Of a stretch of DNA of 11,595 bases, positions 1 to 6,578 are shown one piece after another. The stretch comes from an uncultured Collinsella sp. (GTDB lineage: Bacteria; Actinomycetota; Coriobacteriia; Coriobacteriales; Coriobacteriaceae). Under the pieces are notes generated by a model. That model did no database searches and was not told the DNA's origin. It was given only the letters and a program-made list of their open reading frames with translations. How positions within the stretch are numbered: position 1 is the stretch's first letter; each line of letters starts with the position of its first letter. Location: NCBI GenBank assembly GCA_934675795.1, contig CAKURW010000047.1, positions 1 to 11,595 on the forward strand, given 5' to 3'. The translations under genes and the position numbers were made by a program.

Positions 1-81
1 CCGCTCGCCATTGTTGGCGTTGCCGCCGGCGTCATCGGTCTCGCCATCGTCGGCGTGTTCGTGTTCACCAAACGTCGGTAG
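1..81 (+). CDS. C-terminal end of a membrane-anchored protein (partial)
   Basis: Only the last 26 codons and the TAG stop (79-81) lie in the window. They encode a Gly/Ala/Val/Ile-rich hydrophobic segment of about 20 residues followed by the basic tail TKRR. This is the typical shape of a C-terminal transmembrane anchor of an exported protein, with the short positively charged end staying in the cytoplasm. The next gene starts within 10 bases of the stop, so the two are very probably co-transcribed and translationally coupled. Because the neighbour also carries an extracellular domain, this is likely another surface protein, but nothing of its functional domain can be seen. Confidence 0.7.
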   Translation, partial: PLAIVGVAAGVIGLAIVGVFVFTKRR

Positions 82-90
82 GTGAGGGTT

Positions 91-993
91 GTGTCCAATA
101 AATCCAAGGACGCTGACCCCAAGCAACCAGATTCCTCGTTCATTCAGTTCGACGATGCAAAGCAACAGGGCGCCGCTTCGGCGGCGTCCGCCTCTCGTCG
201 CAAGGCGCTCCTTGGCGTTCTTGCTGCCGCGTGCACCATTCTGATCGTCGTCTCGCTGGGCTTCGTCCATCCTTCCGAGAGCGGCGCCTGGTCCATCGAC
301 TGGATCGTTCAGACCGTGACGGGGGAGAGCGTCGTCGCCAAGGACACCAAGGGGTTTGGCTCGACTACGACTTCGGGCGAGGCCAGTTCCAAGGATTCCA
401 AATCTTCGAATGATGCAAAAGACGAGCCCAAGGGTTCGAACGACGCCAAGGACGATTCCGAGTCTTCAAACAAGGAATCGGACAAAAACTCGGATAGCAA
501 GAAGTCCGAGGACCGGGGCGGCAAGAAGTCTGGCGATAAATCCGCTGCCCAAAATACGGGAGCCGGTGATACTTCCAATGCGTCTGGCGGTGCTTCTTCG
601 GGCGGTGGCCAGTCGTCTGATGGAGCCTCATCCTCTAATGGTGGAAACGCCTCCTCGGGCAGCCAAAGCGGCTCACAGGAGTCCAACTACGTTACGGTGA
701 CGGTTTCGGTCACATCGAGCGCTGTGGGCAATCCCGTGTCCTCTGGCGGCACCTTTACCTTTAACGAAGGCGCCACCGTTTACGATGCCCTGTGCGCGCT
801 GGGCCTTTCTGTCAACGCACATGGCTCGTCGTACGGTACGTATGTCTCCGCGATTGGTGGTTTGGCCGAGAAACAGTACGGCGGCACGAGCGGCTGGATG
901 TACTCCGTCAACGGCACAACGCCCATGACGGCCTGCAGTAACTACGTTCTCTCCAATGGCGACAACGTTGTTTGGTATTACGTAACGGGCTAG
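91..993 (+). CDS. Membrane-anchored DUF4430-domain surface protein
   Basis: A 300-residue protein. I chose GTG at 91 because AGGTGA (80-85) sits 5 bases upstream; a GTG at 82 directly after the previous stop would add three residues. Residues 1-37 are a polar cytoplasmic head, about 38-59 a single transmembrane segment, about 82-200 a low-complexity Ser/Asp/Lys/Gly/Asn linker including two SNDAKD repeats, and about 201-300 a DUF4430 (transcobalamin-C-terminal-like) domain. The domain shows the hallmarks GWMYSVNG and GDNVVWYY and holds two cysteines that could form a disulfide. Orientation is inferred as N-terminus inside, domain displayed outside the cell on a flexible wall-spanning stalk. 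DUF4430 domains occur in cobalamin-binding and adhesive or scaffold proteins; the ligand here is unknown. It is coupled to the upstream membrane-anchored gene and followed by a strong terminator. Confidence 0.85.
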   Translation: MSNKSKDADPKQPDSSFIQFDDAKQQGAASAASASRRKALLGVLAAACTILIVVSLGFVHPSESGAWSIDWIVQTVTGESVVAKDTKGFGSTTTSGEASSKDSKSSNDAKDEPKGSNDAKDDSESSNKESDKNSDSKKSEDRGGKKSGDKSAAQNTGAGDTSNASGGASSGGGQSSDGASSSNGGNASSGSQSGSQESNYVTVTVSVTSSAVGNPVSSGGTFTFNEGATVYDALCALGLSVNAHGSSYGTYVSAIGGLAEKQYGGTSGWMYSVNGTTPMTACSNYVLSNGDNVVWYYVTG

Positions 994-1015
994 AGGCCTC
1001 GACATAGCGCGCCAG

Positions 1016-1053
1016 ACGGGCGGTTCGGACCAACATCCGGACCGCCCGTTTTT
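1016..1053 (+). terminator. Rho-independent terminator of the DUF4430 gene
   Basis: Left arm 1016-1029 pairs with right arm 1036-1049 over 14 bp, with one G-T wobble and a 6-base loop. It is followed by a run of five T (1049-1053). It lies 23 bases after the stop at 993, as expected for the terminator of the plus-strand operon. Confidence 0.9.
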
Positions 1054-1092
1054 CATGCGAATGGGACTGGGTCGCCGGGTCTCTCTGCAAAC

Positions 1093-1126
1093 AAAAAACC
1101 GGTTGGAACGGTAATTCCAACCGGTT
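1093..1126 (-). terminator. Rho-independent terminator of the minus-strand GtrA gene
   Basis: A perfect 12-bp inverted repeat, AACCGGTTGGAA (1097-1108) and its complement (1115-1126), with a 6-base loop. On the plus strand it is preceded by six A (1093-1098), which read as a U-run after the hairpin on the minus strand. It lies 26 bases beyond the stop of the GtrA gene at 1153, so it ends that minus-strand transcript. Confidence 0.9.
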
Positions 1127-1152
1127 ATACATTCAAGCAAATAGTGAATCGA

Positions 1153-1560
1153 CTACGACCGTGCGCCCTCGAGGAAGAAGCGGCGACTGAAGTAGTTGTA
1201 CCAGGTGACAAGGAACGTGGCGATGGCCTTCATGGCCTGGTAGCCGATGCTCAAAAACGTGACGCCCACAAACATGTACAGGTCGTTGAGGCCCAGGCCG
1301 ATCACCGACAGGATGGTGAAGATCGTGAACTCGCGCTTGCGGCTCATGCCTTCGCGGTGGTCGAACACGTACTTCATGCTGAGCCAGTAGTTGACCACGA
1401 CGGACGTGATAAACGAAACCGTGGTGCTCATCAAAAAGTCGAGGTGGAACAGCTCGACGAGCGCAATGAGCATGCCCCAGTCGATGCCAAAGGAGATAAG
1501 ACCCACGACAGCAAACTTGAGGAACTGCTTGGTATGAGGTTGTGCCAGCGCCTTGCGCAC
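1153..1560 (-). CDS. GtrA-family membrane protein (copy 1)
   Basis: 135 residues with about four hydrophobic spans (roughly 15-33, 40-58, 74-92, 102-120), the size and topology of the GtrA/DPMS (PF04138) family. The opening HTKQFLKFAVVG, the SMKYVF segment after the second span, the EGMSRKREF cytoplasmic loop and the C-terminal RRFFLEG are family-like. GtrA proteins are thought to help move polyprenyl-linked sugars across the membrane for cell-wall or surface glycan glycosylation. The start is GTG at 1560, since a stop lies 13 codons upstream in frame and no better codon exists; the ribosome site (GGATGTGA) is weak. It is the downstream member of a tandem pair with the gene at 1780-2175, sharing the loop and the LSVIGLxLND stretch. 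No glycosyltransferase is adjacent in the window, so the substrate cannot be named. Confidence 0.88.
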   Translation of the reverse strand: MRKALAQPHTKQFLKFAVVGLISFGIDWGMLIALVELFHLDFLMSTTVSFITSVVVNYWLSMKYVFDHREGMSRKREFTIFTILSVIGLGLNDLYMFVGVTFLSIGYQAMKAIATFLVTWYNYFSRRFFLEGARS

Positions 1561-1710
1561 GTAATCACATCCAATGCGTTGATGAATCGAGCAGAGGATA
1601 CTTTAGAGCTTTTACAAGGGAAACGTAAGGTCTTTGCCAAGAACTATATGAACTCGCCAAATATTCAAGAGGTAATCCGCAAACGTTGCAAATCTTCCCG
1701 CAAACGAGCA

Positions 1711-1757
1711 GGGCCCACGAACAACGCAGCACTCGATGCGCATCGTCCGTGGGCCCC
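1711..1757. repeat. Inverted repeat between the two GtrA genes
   Basis: GGGCCCACG (1711-1719) is complementary to CGTGGGCCC (1748-1756), a 9-bp stem around a 28-base loop that contains the palindrome GATGCGCATC (1734-1743). It begins about 20 bases after the stop of the gene at 1780. No clear U-run follows on the minus strand, so it may be a weak terminator or an RNA-stabilising hairpin. Confidence 0.4.
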
Positions 1758-1779
1758 GTAGTGCAACGAGGAGGTCGAG

Positions 1780-2175
1780 CTACTTGGTCTCGTCGCCCTC
1801 CAGGAAGATCTTTCGGGTCACAAAGTTGTAGACCATGACCAGCGCGGTGGCGCAAATCTTGGCGATATTGGCCTCGAGCCCCAGGCCGGCGTTGAGCGCC
1901 AGCACGATGCCGTCGTTGAGCGCCAAGCCGATCACGGACAGCACGACAAAGATGATGAACTCGCGGTGGCGGCTCATGCCCTCCTTGTGCGCAAACACGT
2001 ACTTCATGCTCGCGACGTAGTTAAAGATGAGCGAGACGATAAAGCCGCTGGTATTGGCGATCAGGATATTGAGGCCCAAACCGTAGTGGAGCAGATTCAT
2101 GATGCCAAAGTCGATGATCGTGGCGACGACGCCGACGACGCCAAACTTCATGATCTGCGCAAGGAGCTTTTGCAT
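1780..2175 (-). CDS. GtrA-family membrane protein (copy 2)
   Basis: 131 residues from ATG at 2175, preceded by the ribosome site AAGGCAGGT (2179-2187). A TTG at 2238 would add 21 residues, but that stretch lies inside a stable inverted repeat and has no well-spaced ribosome site, so I prefer the shorter form. The protein has four predicted membrane spans and the GtrA family layout: MKFGVVG at the start of span 1, IDFGIMN, NYVASMKYVF, then EGMSRHREF, LSVIGLALND and a C-terminal YNFVTRKIFLEG. It is clearly a paralog of the gene at 1153-1560, most similar in the cytoplasmic loop and third span, and diverged elsewhere. It lies 78 bases downstream of fbp and may be co-transcribed with it. Likely role by family: membrane passage or presentation of lipid-linked sugars; the substrate is unknown. 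Confidence 0.88.
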   Translation of the reverse strand: MQKLLAQIMKFGVVGVVATIIDFGIMNLLHYGLGLNILIANTSGFIVSLIFNYVASMKYVFAHKEGMSRHREFIIFVVLSVIGLALNDGIVLALNAGLGLEANIAKICATALVMVYNFVTRKIFLEGDETK

Positions 2176-2204
2176 GGTACCTGCCTTAGAGTGGCGCCGG
2201 AGCG

Positions 2205-2247
2205 CCGCGGGGATGACAAACTTAGCAAGTTTAGCCAATCCCCGCGG
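2205..2247. repeat. Nested hairpin between fbp and the GtrA gene
   Basis: CCGCGGGGAT (2205-2214) and ATCCCCGCGG (2238-2247) form a perfect 10-bp outer stem. Inside it, AAACTT (2218-2223) and AAGTTT (2227-2232) form a second perfect 6-bp stem with a 3-base loop. It begins 7 bases after the fbp stop on the minus strand and ends 29 bases before the GtrA start. No U-run follows on the minus strand, so a classical terminator is unlikely; a processing, stability or attenuation element is possible. Confidence 0.5.
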
Positions 2248-2253
2248 GTGGTG

Positions 2254-4170
2254 CTAGGCGCGCTCCTCGATAGCACCGTTTCTATATGCATCGAGCAACT
2301 GGCGCAGGTCCTGGATCTGGCTGCGGATCTTGGCGCCAGTATCGGTGTCGCTCACCATGCGGCGACGGTCTGCTTGGTCAAAACGGTTGGTCTCGCTTTC
2401 GATGTCCACATTGCGCGTGAGTGCCTCGGCAACCGTCGTAAAGGCCCGGTGCGACTTGAGGCGGCAGCCGCGCGAGCTCGAGATGAGCGTATAGCCGGCG
2501 ATACCCGTCTTGGGATGGTAAGCGCGGCAGAAGCCGCCATCGATGACCAGCAGCTTGCCCTCGGCGCGGATGGGCTGCTCGCCCTTGGTGGTTTTAACGG
2601 GCGTGTGGCCGTTGATGATGTGGCCGGTCGGTGAACATGCCATGGGCGCGACGCCAAACTCGCGCATGATGTCATCGCAGACCGAGGGCGACTTGGTAAG
2701 CGTAAAGTACGGGTCCATCGGCTCGACCCAGGTGCTCTTATCGGCGATATAGGCGCGCTCAAAGGTGCGCACCAGGCGTCCGCTGGCGGGTGAGTTAAAG
2801 CCAATCCACAGGTACCACATCCAGTCGAGAGCGTCGCGGTCGCCCACGCGCCAGGCGCGGCGGGCGATGTGGTCGCAAAAATCGAGATAATCGCGGCCAG
2901 CGTGCCAGGTGCCCAGACAGTTCATGCTGCTAAAGGTGCCGTCTTCGTTGAGCGGAACGCAGCCATGGAACAGCAGGTTGCCGTTGGCGACCTTGTACAT
3001 CGAGCCGTGGGAATAGAGGAAATCGATATGGCGATGCAGGTGATCGGCGGTGACAAACTCTGACACGAGCTTGTCGATGATGTGCTGCTCCTGAGACGTG
3101 AGCGTGTAGGGGTCCGCCGGGTCGACGGTGGGGAAGTCGTTGGTCGTGAGCGGCCACACGCTGCCGTCGGCGAGCGTGACTGTGCCGGTGTCGTGGTCGA
3201 TCTTGTCGAGTAACAGGCGGTCGGTCATATCGAACTCGGGGTGGCGCTGGATAATCTGGCCCTCGAGCTTAAAGAGCAGTACGTTGATGGCCTTGATCAG
3301 CGGGGTGATGGACTCACCGGCGGTGTAGGTAGCATCGGCAAAGGCGACAAGCTCACGCAGCGAGATACCGTAATCGTTCTCAAGGATCTCGTAATTGTCG
3401 TAGCGTAGGTTGTTGCGCAACACCGTGGCGATGCAGGCGGGCTCACCGGCCGCAGCACCCATCCACAGCAGGTCGTGGTTGCCCCACTGGATGTCGAGCG
3501 AATGGTAGGTGAGCAGACGGTCCATAATCTTGGCCGCGCCGCCGCCGCGGTCGAAGATATCGCCCACCAGGTGCAGGTGGTCGACGGCCAGGCGCTTGAT
3601 GAGTGAGGCGAGCGACTCGATAAAGTCGTCGGCGCTGGCGGTCTCCAGGATGGACTCCACGATGCGCTCGTGATAGCGCACGCGATAGTTGTTCTCGTCC
3701 GGGTGCGTGTGCAACAACTCGTCGATGATGTAGGCGTAATCGCGCGGGATGGCCTTACGCACCTTGGAGCGCGTGTAGCGGCTCGAAAGCGAGCGTGCGA
3801 CCATGATGAGCTGGTCAAGCATCGTCTTGTACCAGGTTGGCGAGTCCTCGCGCTGGCTGCGGACCAGCTCGATCTTCTCGCGCGGGTAGTAGATGAGCGT
3901 GCACAGCTCGCCCTTTTCGTCAAAGGAGAGCGTGTCGCCAAAAATCTCGTCGACATGCTCGCGCACGACGCCCGAGCAGTTGTTGAGGATGTGCATAAAG
4001 GCTTCGTACTCGCCATGCACGTCGCTCATAAAATGCTCGGTGCCCTTGGGCAGGTTGAGGATGGCCGAGAGGTTGATAATCTCGGTAAACGCGGATTGTT
4101 CGGTGGGGAACTGTCTCGACAGCAGGCGCAGATACTTAAAGTCTTGCGGGTTGCGATCGAATGCGACCAT
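2254..4170 (-). CDS. fbp: Fructose-1,6-bisphosphatase class III
   Basis: 638 residues, normal for class III FBPase. The ATG at 4170 has AAGGTG (4175-4180) four bases upstream; an upstream in-frame start at 4215 is less likely because its extra residues have no family match and cross an inverted repeat. The enzyme hydrolyses fructose 1,6-bisphosphate to fructose 6-phosphate in the cytoplasm, the committed step of gluconeogenesis. It belongs to the Fbp (PF06874) metallophosphatase-like family found in Firmicutes and some Actinobacteria. Metal-binding signatures are visible: SDVHG (49-53), GDIFDRGGG (203-211), GNHD (230-233) and NGHTPVK near 525. It is the first gene of the minus-strand block leading into the two GtrA genes. 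A perfect AT-rich inverted repeat just upstream suggests transcriptional control. Confidence 0.95.
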   Translation of the reverse strand: MVAFDRNPQDFKYLRLLSRQFPTEQSAFTEIINLSAILNLPKGTEHFMSDVHGEYEAFMHILNNCSGVVREHVDEIFGDTLSFDEKGELCTLIYYPREKIELVRSQREDSPTWYKTMLDQLIMVARSLSSRYTRSKVRKAIPRDYAYIIDELLHTHPDENNYRVRYHERIVESILETASADDFIESLASLIKRLAVDHLHLVGDIFDRGGGAAKIMDRLLTYHSLDIQWGNHDLLWMGAAAGEPACIATVLRNNLRYDNYEILENDYGISLRELVAFADATYTAGESITPLIKAINVLLFKLEGQIIQRHPEFDMTDRLLLDKIDHDTGTVTLADGSVWPLTTNDFPTVDPADPYTLTSQEQHIIDKLVSEFVTADHLHRHIDFLYSHGSMYKVANGNLLFHGCVPLNEDGTFSSMNCLGTWHAGRDYLDFCDHIARRAWRVGDRDALDWMWYLWIGFNSPASGRLVRTFERAYIADKSTWVEPMDPYFTLTKSPSVCDDIMREFGVAPMACSPTGHIINGHTPVKTTKGEQPIRAEGKLLVIDGGFCRAYHPKTGIAGYTLISSSRGCRLKSHRAFTTVAEALTRNVDIESETNRFDQADRRRMVSDTDTGAKIRSQIQDLRQLLDAYRNGAIEERA

Positions 4171-4197
4171 GAAACACCTTCCGATGGAGCTGGTAAA

Positions 4198-4227
4198 ACT
4201 GATAAACAGCGTCAAACGTTTATCAGT
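4198..4227. promoter_or_regulatory. Candidate operator: 10-bp inverted repeat upstream of fbp
   Basis: ACTGATAAAC (4198-4207) and GTTTATCAGT (4218-4227) are perfectly complementary, separated by 10 bases, so the half-site centres are 20 bp apart, about two helical turns. It sits 28-57 bases upstream of the fbp ATG in a GC-rich context. On the minus strand the distal arm contains GATAAA with TCGAAA 17 bases upstream, a weak -10/-35 pair, so the repeat could overlap the fbp promoter. It may instead act as a hairpin in the fbp leader. I do not recognise the motif of a known regulator. Confidence 0.5.
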
Positions 4228-4451
4228 ATGCGCCGCTTTTGTTTCGATTTTGCGCCAGCGGCCGAATTGTCGGCTGAACGGTTTGGTAAATCGATTTAGT
4301 TGAGGTAGATATGGCGGTTGAGTGGAGACGACAGAGGGTGTTTTCTCAGATATTTATGCATGGGGTCGGTGGAAACGATGGTGGTAAAGATGTTCGCTAT
4401 TTTTGGTTCGATTTGGTAAATAGTGGACATATGTACCGTATGTAGGCTCAC

Positions 4452-4462
4452 TGTGCGATAAT
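4452..4462 (+). promoter_or_regulatory. Extended -10 promoter of degV
   Basis: TGTGCGATAAT contains TG-C-GATAAT, an extended -10 element matching TATAAT at five of six bases. No good -35 box is seen 16-18 bases upstream, which is typical of extended -10 promoters. Transcription would begin near 4469, giving a leader of about 20 bases that carries the AAGGAG ribosome site. The imperfect palindrome at 4427-4443 lies just upstream and could bind a regulator. Confidence 0.6.
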
Positions 4463-4490
4463 TTGCGCAGCAATGAGCAAGGAGCCTCAT

Positions 4491-5381
4491 ATGAGTGATT
4501 TTGTCCTGACCTGTGAATCCGCCGCCGATCGAACTCGGGAGTTCTTTGAATCGCGCAATATCCCTGTCGTGTGTTTTCATTACGAGATCGACGATGTTGT
4601 CTATACGGACGATCTGTATCAGTCGATTACGCCGGACGAGTTTTTTGCCCAGATTGCCGCAGGCGCCATGCCCAAGACGTCTCAGGTGAGCGTGGGTGAG
4701 TACGAGGAGTTTTGGGAGCCGCTTGTTGCCGAGGGTAAAGACGTGCTGCACCTGACGTTGTCGTCGGGTATTTCGGGTACGTATGGCTCGGCTTGCGTTG
4801 CGGCGCAGATGCTCGCGGATCGCTATCCCCAGGGCGGCAAGGTGCGCGTCATCGATTCGCTGGGGGCGTCTTCGGGCTTTGGCCTGTTGCTGGAATATGC
4901 CGCCGACGTGCGCGATAGCGGGGCTTCACTCGACGAGACGGCTGCCTGGATCGAGGAGCACAAACTCAACCTGCACCACTGGTTCTTCTCGACCGATCTG
5001 TCGAGCTACCTGCGCGGCGGTCGCATTTCGGCCGCGAGCGCGATCATTGGCACGGCGCTTAAGATTTGCCCGCTTATGACGGTCGATTGCGAAGGTAAGC
5101 TGTCGCCACGTGAGAAAATTCGCACTAAGAAGCGCGCGATTTCCGAGATGGCTAAGACCATGATGGCACACGTACAGGGCGGTACGGATTATTCGGGTAA
5201 GTGCATCATGTCGCACTCGGCGTGCCGCGAGGATGCCGAGGCAGTTGCGGCGCTGATTGAGGAACAGGTTCCGCAGCTTAAAGGCAAGATTGAGATCAAT
5301 AACATCGGTACTCTGATTGGCTCGCATACCGGACCTGGTACGGTGGCGCTCTTCTTTATGGGCGACAAGCGCGTGGATTAA
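4491..5381 (+). CDS. DegV-family fatty-acid-binding protein
   Basis: 296 residues, the usual DegV length. ATG at 4491 was chosen because AAGGAG (4479-4484) lies six bases upstream; the ATG at 4473 has no site. DegV (PF02645) proteins, including FakB, bind a fatty acid in a deep pocket and present it to the kinase FakA for phosphorylation into acyl phosphate, feeding membrane lipid synthesis. Diagnostic motifs are present in order: PKTSQVS (61-67), LSSGISGTYGS (90-100), LRGGRIS (174-180) and GSHTGPGT (277-284). No FakA-like kinase is in the window, so this copy acts with a partner encoded elsewhere, or has a different lipid ligand. It is a single-gene unit with its own promoter and terminator, cytoplasmic. 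Confidence 0.93.
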   Translation: MSDFVLTCESAADRTREFFESRNIPVVCFHYEIDDVVYTDDLYQSITPDEFFAQIAAGAMPKTSQVSVGEYEEFWEPLVAEGKDVLHLTLSSGISGTYGSACVAAQMLADRYPQGGKVRVIDSLGASSGFGLLLEYAADVRDSGASLDETAAWIEEHKLNLHHWFFSTDLSSYLRGGRISAASAIIGTALKICPLMTVDCEGKLSPREKIRTKKRAISEMAKTMMAHVQGGTDYSGKCIMSHSACREDAEAVAALIEEQVPQLKGKIEINNIGTLIGSHTGPGTVALFFMGDKRVD

Positions 5382-5422
5382 TTCGCCCCATCACATCGCT
5401 GCATGATTGCTCAAACGAAAAC

Positions 5423-5460
5423 GGCCCGCCTCACGTTTGTGGGGCGGGCCAAGATGTTTT
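5423..5460. terminator. Terminator between convergent degV and the TIM-barrel gene
   Basis: GGCCCGCCTCAC (5423-5434) pairs with GTGGGGCGGGCC (5439-5450) over 12 bp with one G-T wobble and a GTTT loop. On the plus strand it is followed by a T-rich stretch ending in TTTT; on the minus strand by GTTTTCGTTT. It lies about 40 bases after the degV stop and 12 bases after the stop of the gene at 5462, so it probably works in both directions. Confidence 0.85.
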
Positions 5461-5461
5461 G

Positions 5462-6553
5462 CTAGCGTTTCTTTCCTCGGAAGAAAAAGCCGTGCAGTGA
5501 GGGCTTGAGCCCGCGGTTGGCGCGACGCTCCTCGACGCGCTCGTGGATCGAAGCGACGCGCTCGATGACCTCGTCGGGAATCGGCACGTCGGGATTCATG
5601 TTCTCGACCTGGCTGACCTCGGCGGCGGAGACCTGGTCGATAATGGGCACATCGTCGCGCGAGATAACGGGCGTGGCGTCTTCCTTCATCTTGCGATAAC
5701 GCTGCATCATGTCGGTCTGTAGCTGCTGTGCCGAAGGCGGCGTCCAGATGATGGCGTTGGCGCCGGCGGCGATGGTCTCGCGGATGCTCTCGGGCGTCTT
5801 GCCGCCCGGCGCGATGAGCGGCAGGTTGGGATAGTGCTCGCGCAGTTCACGCAGGACCTGGGGCGTGTTTTTGCCGGCGGCGATGTTGAGAATCTTGGCT
5901 CCGGCGCGCACTTTGGCATGCGCATCGTCGTCGCAACGTACGACCGTGGCGATGACGGGGATGTCGGCGATGTTGGTGATGTGCTCGACCATCTCGGCGG
6001 TGGCGGGGGAGTTGACCACACAGCCCGCCGCGCCCTGCATCTCGGAGACGGCTGCCATCTGAACGGAGCGCTTGCCGGTGGTAGTGCCACCGCCCACGCC
6101 TACGAAGACCGGGCACTCGGCGACGGTCAGCAGCGCCTGCGTAATGGCGGGCTGCGGCGTGAAGGGGTAAACGGCAAAGACGGCATCGGCGTTGGAGTTG
6201 CGGATGACCGCGACGTCGGTGGTGTAGATGAGCGATTTGATACGACGGCCGAAGAGCGTGAAGCCGCTGGCCTCCTCGATCTCGTCAGGCATGCGAAGGG
6301 CCGCCTTGCGCAGGCGCCCGTCGATGGGCAGCGGCTCCATGGGAAGCAGTCCGTTGGGGGTCACGGCTACCTGGGGTTCGGTGAACTCGTCTGCGAGCTC
6401 GACCTCGGAGAAATCGACCGAGGCGACAATGTCCTCGTGAACCTCGGCGGGCACATCGATGGGGGCTTGGTCGTTTGCCGCGGCAGGCGTGTCGAAAGAG
6501 CTGGTGCCGACGAAGGCGTCGACGCGCTCATTTAGATCGTTGAGGGTATCCAT
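5462..6553 (-). CDS. Predicted TIM-barrel protein of unknown function
   Basis: 363 residues. Residues about 100-290 have the rhythm of a (beta/alpha)8 barrel: a GVGGGTTTG loop (152-160), GAAGCVVNSPATAEMV (174-189), PVIATVV (199-205), then AGAKILNIAAG (217-227) and LIAPGGKTPESI (246-257), followed by AGANAIIWTPPS. The end part resembles the phosphate-binding side of KDPG-aldolase-like and ribulose-phosphate-binding barrels, but I see no clear catalytic Lys-Glu pair and do not name a reaction. It carries an acidic N-terminal extension (1-75) and a charged tail (291-363) ending in RGKKR. No membrane span or signal peptide. There is no ribosome site before ATG 6553; a -10-like TAGAAT ends 9 bases upstream, so the message may be nearly leaderless. 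It stands alone, convergent with degV. Confidence 0.8.
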   Translation of the reverse strand: MDTLNDLNERVDAFVGTSSFDTPAAANDQAPIDVPAEVHEDIVASVDFSEVELADEFTEPQVAVTPNGLLPMEPLPIDGRLRKAALRMPDEIEEASGFTLFGRRIKSLIYTTDVAVIRNSNADAVFAVYPFTPQPAITQALLTVAECPVFVGVGGGTTTGKRSVQMAAVSEMQGAAGCVVNSPATAEMVEHITNIADIPVIATVVRCDDDAHAKVRAGAKILNIAAGKNTPQVLRELREHYPNLPLIAPGGKTPESIRETIAAGANAIIWTPPSAQQLQTDMMQRYRKMKEDATPVISRDDVPIIDQVSAAEVSQVENMNPDVPIPDEVIERVASIHERVEERRANRGLKPSLHGFFFRGKKR

Positions 6554-6562
6554 GGAGGCTCG

Positions 6563-6568
6563 ATTCTA
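6563..6568 (-). promoter_or_regulatory. Possible -10 box of the TIM-barrel gene
   Basis: On the minus strand TAGAAT matches TATAAT at five of six bases and ends 9 bases before the ATG at 6553. Transcription would begin about 2 bases before the start codon, which fits the lack of a ribosome site. No -35 box is clear, so confidence is low. Confidence 0.3.
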
Positions 6569-6578
6569 TGCGATGACG

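Larger units (their letters stand above)
4171..4490. other. Divergent intergenic region between fbp and degV
   Basis: About 320 bases without a convincing gene, more AT-rich than the flanks. It holds the fbp inverted repeat (4198-4227), two identical TTTGGTAAAT decamers at 4282-4291 and 4412-4421 (130 bp apart, same orientation), an imperfect palindrome ACATA...TATGT at 4427-4443 and the degV promoter (4454-4462). A 44-codon open frame at 4311-4445 has a possible ribosome site but poor codon use. Confidence 0.6.

Noticed and set aside
1630..1700. Promoter TTGAAT...TATAGT on the minus strand upstream of GtrA copy 1
   Set aside because: The spacing between the boxes is 14 bases, too short for a normal promoter, and no second candidate is convincing.
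1144..1761. Plus-strand frame opposite the first GtrA gene
   Set aside because: It is antisense to a clear GtrA family protein, crosses the terminator side and encodes a charged, domain-free sequence.
3670..4299. Plus-strand frames opposite the start of fbp
   Set aside because: They are shadows of fbp codons; fbp carries metallophosphatase motifs throughout.
4311..4445. A 44-codon frame (ATG 4311) with GAGGT upstream, between fbp and degV
   Set aside because: A ribosome-site-like stretch is present, but codon use is unlike the neighbours (AGA, AGG, ATA, GGA), the product has no membrane span or motif, and it runs through the degV upstream repeats.
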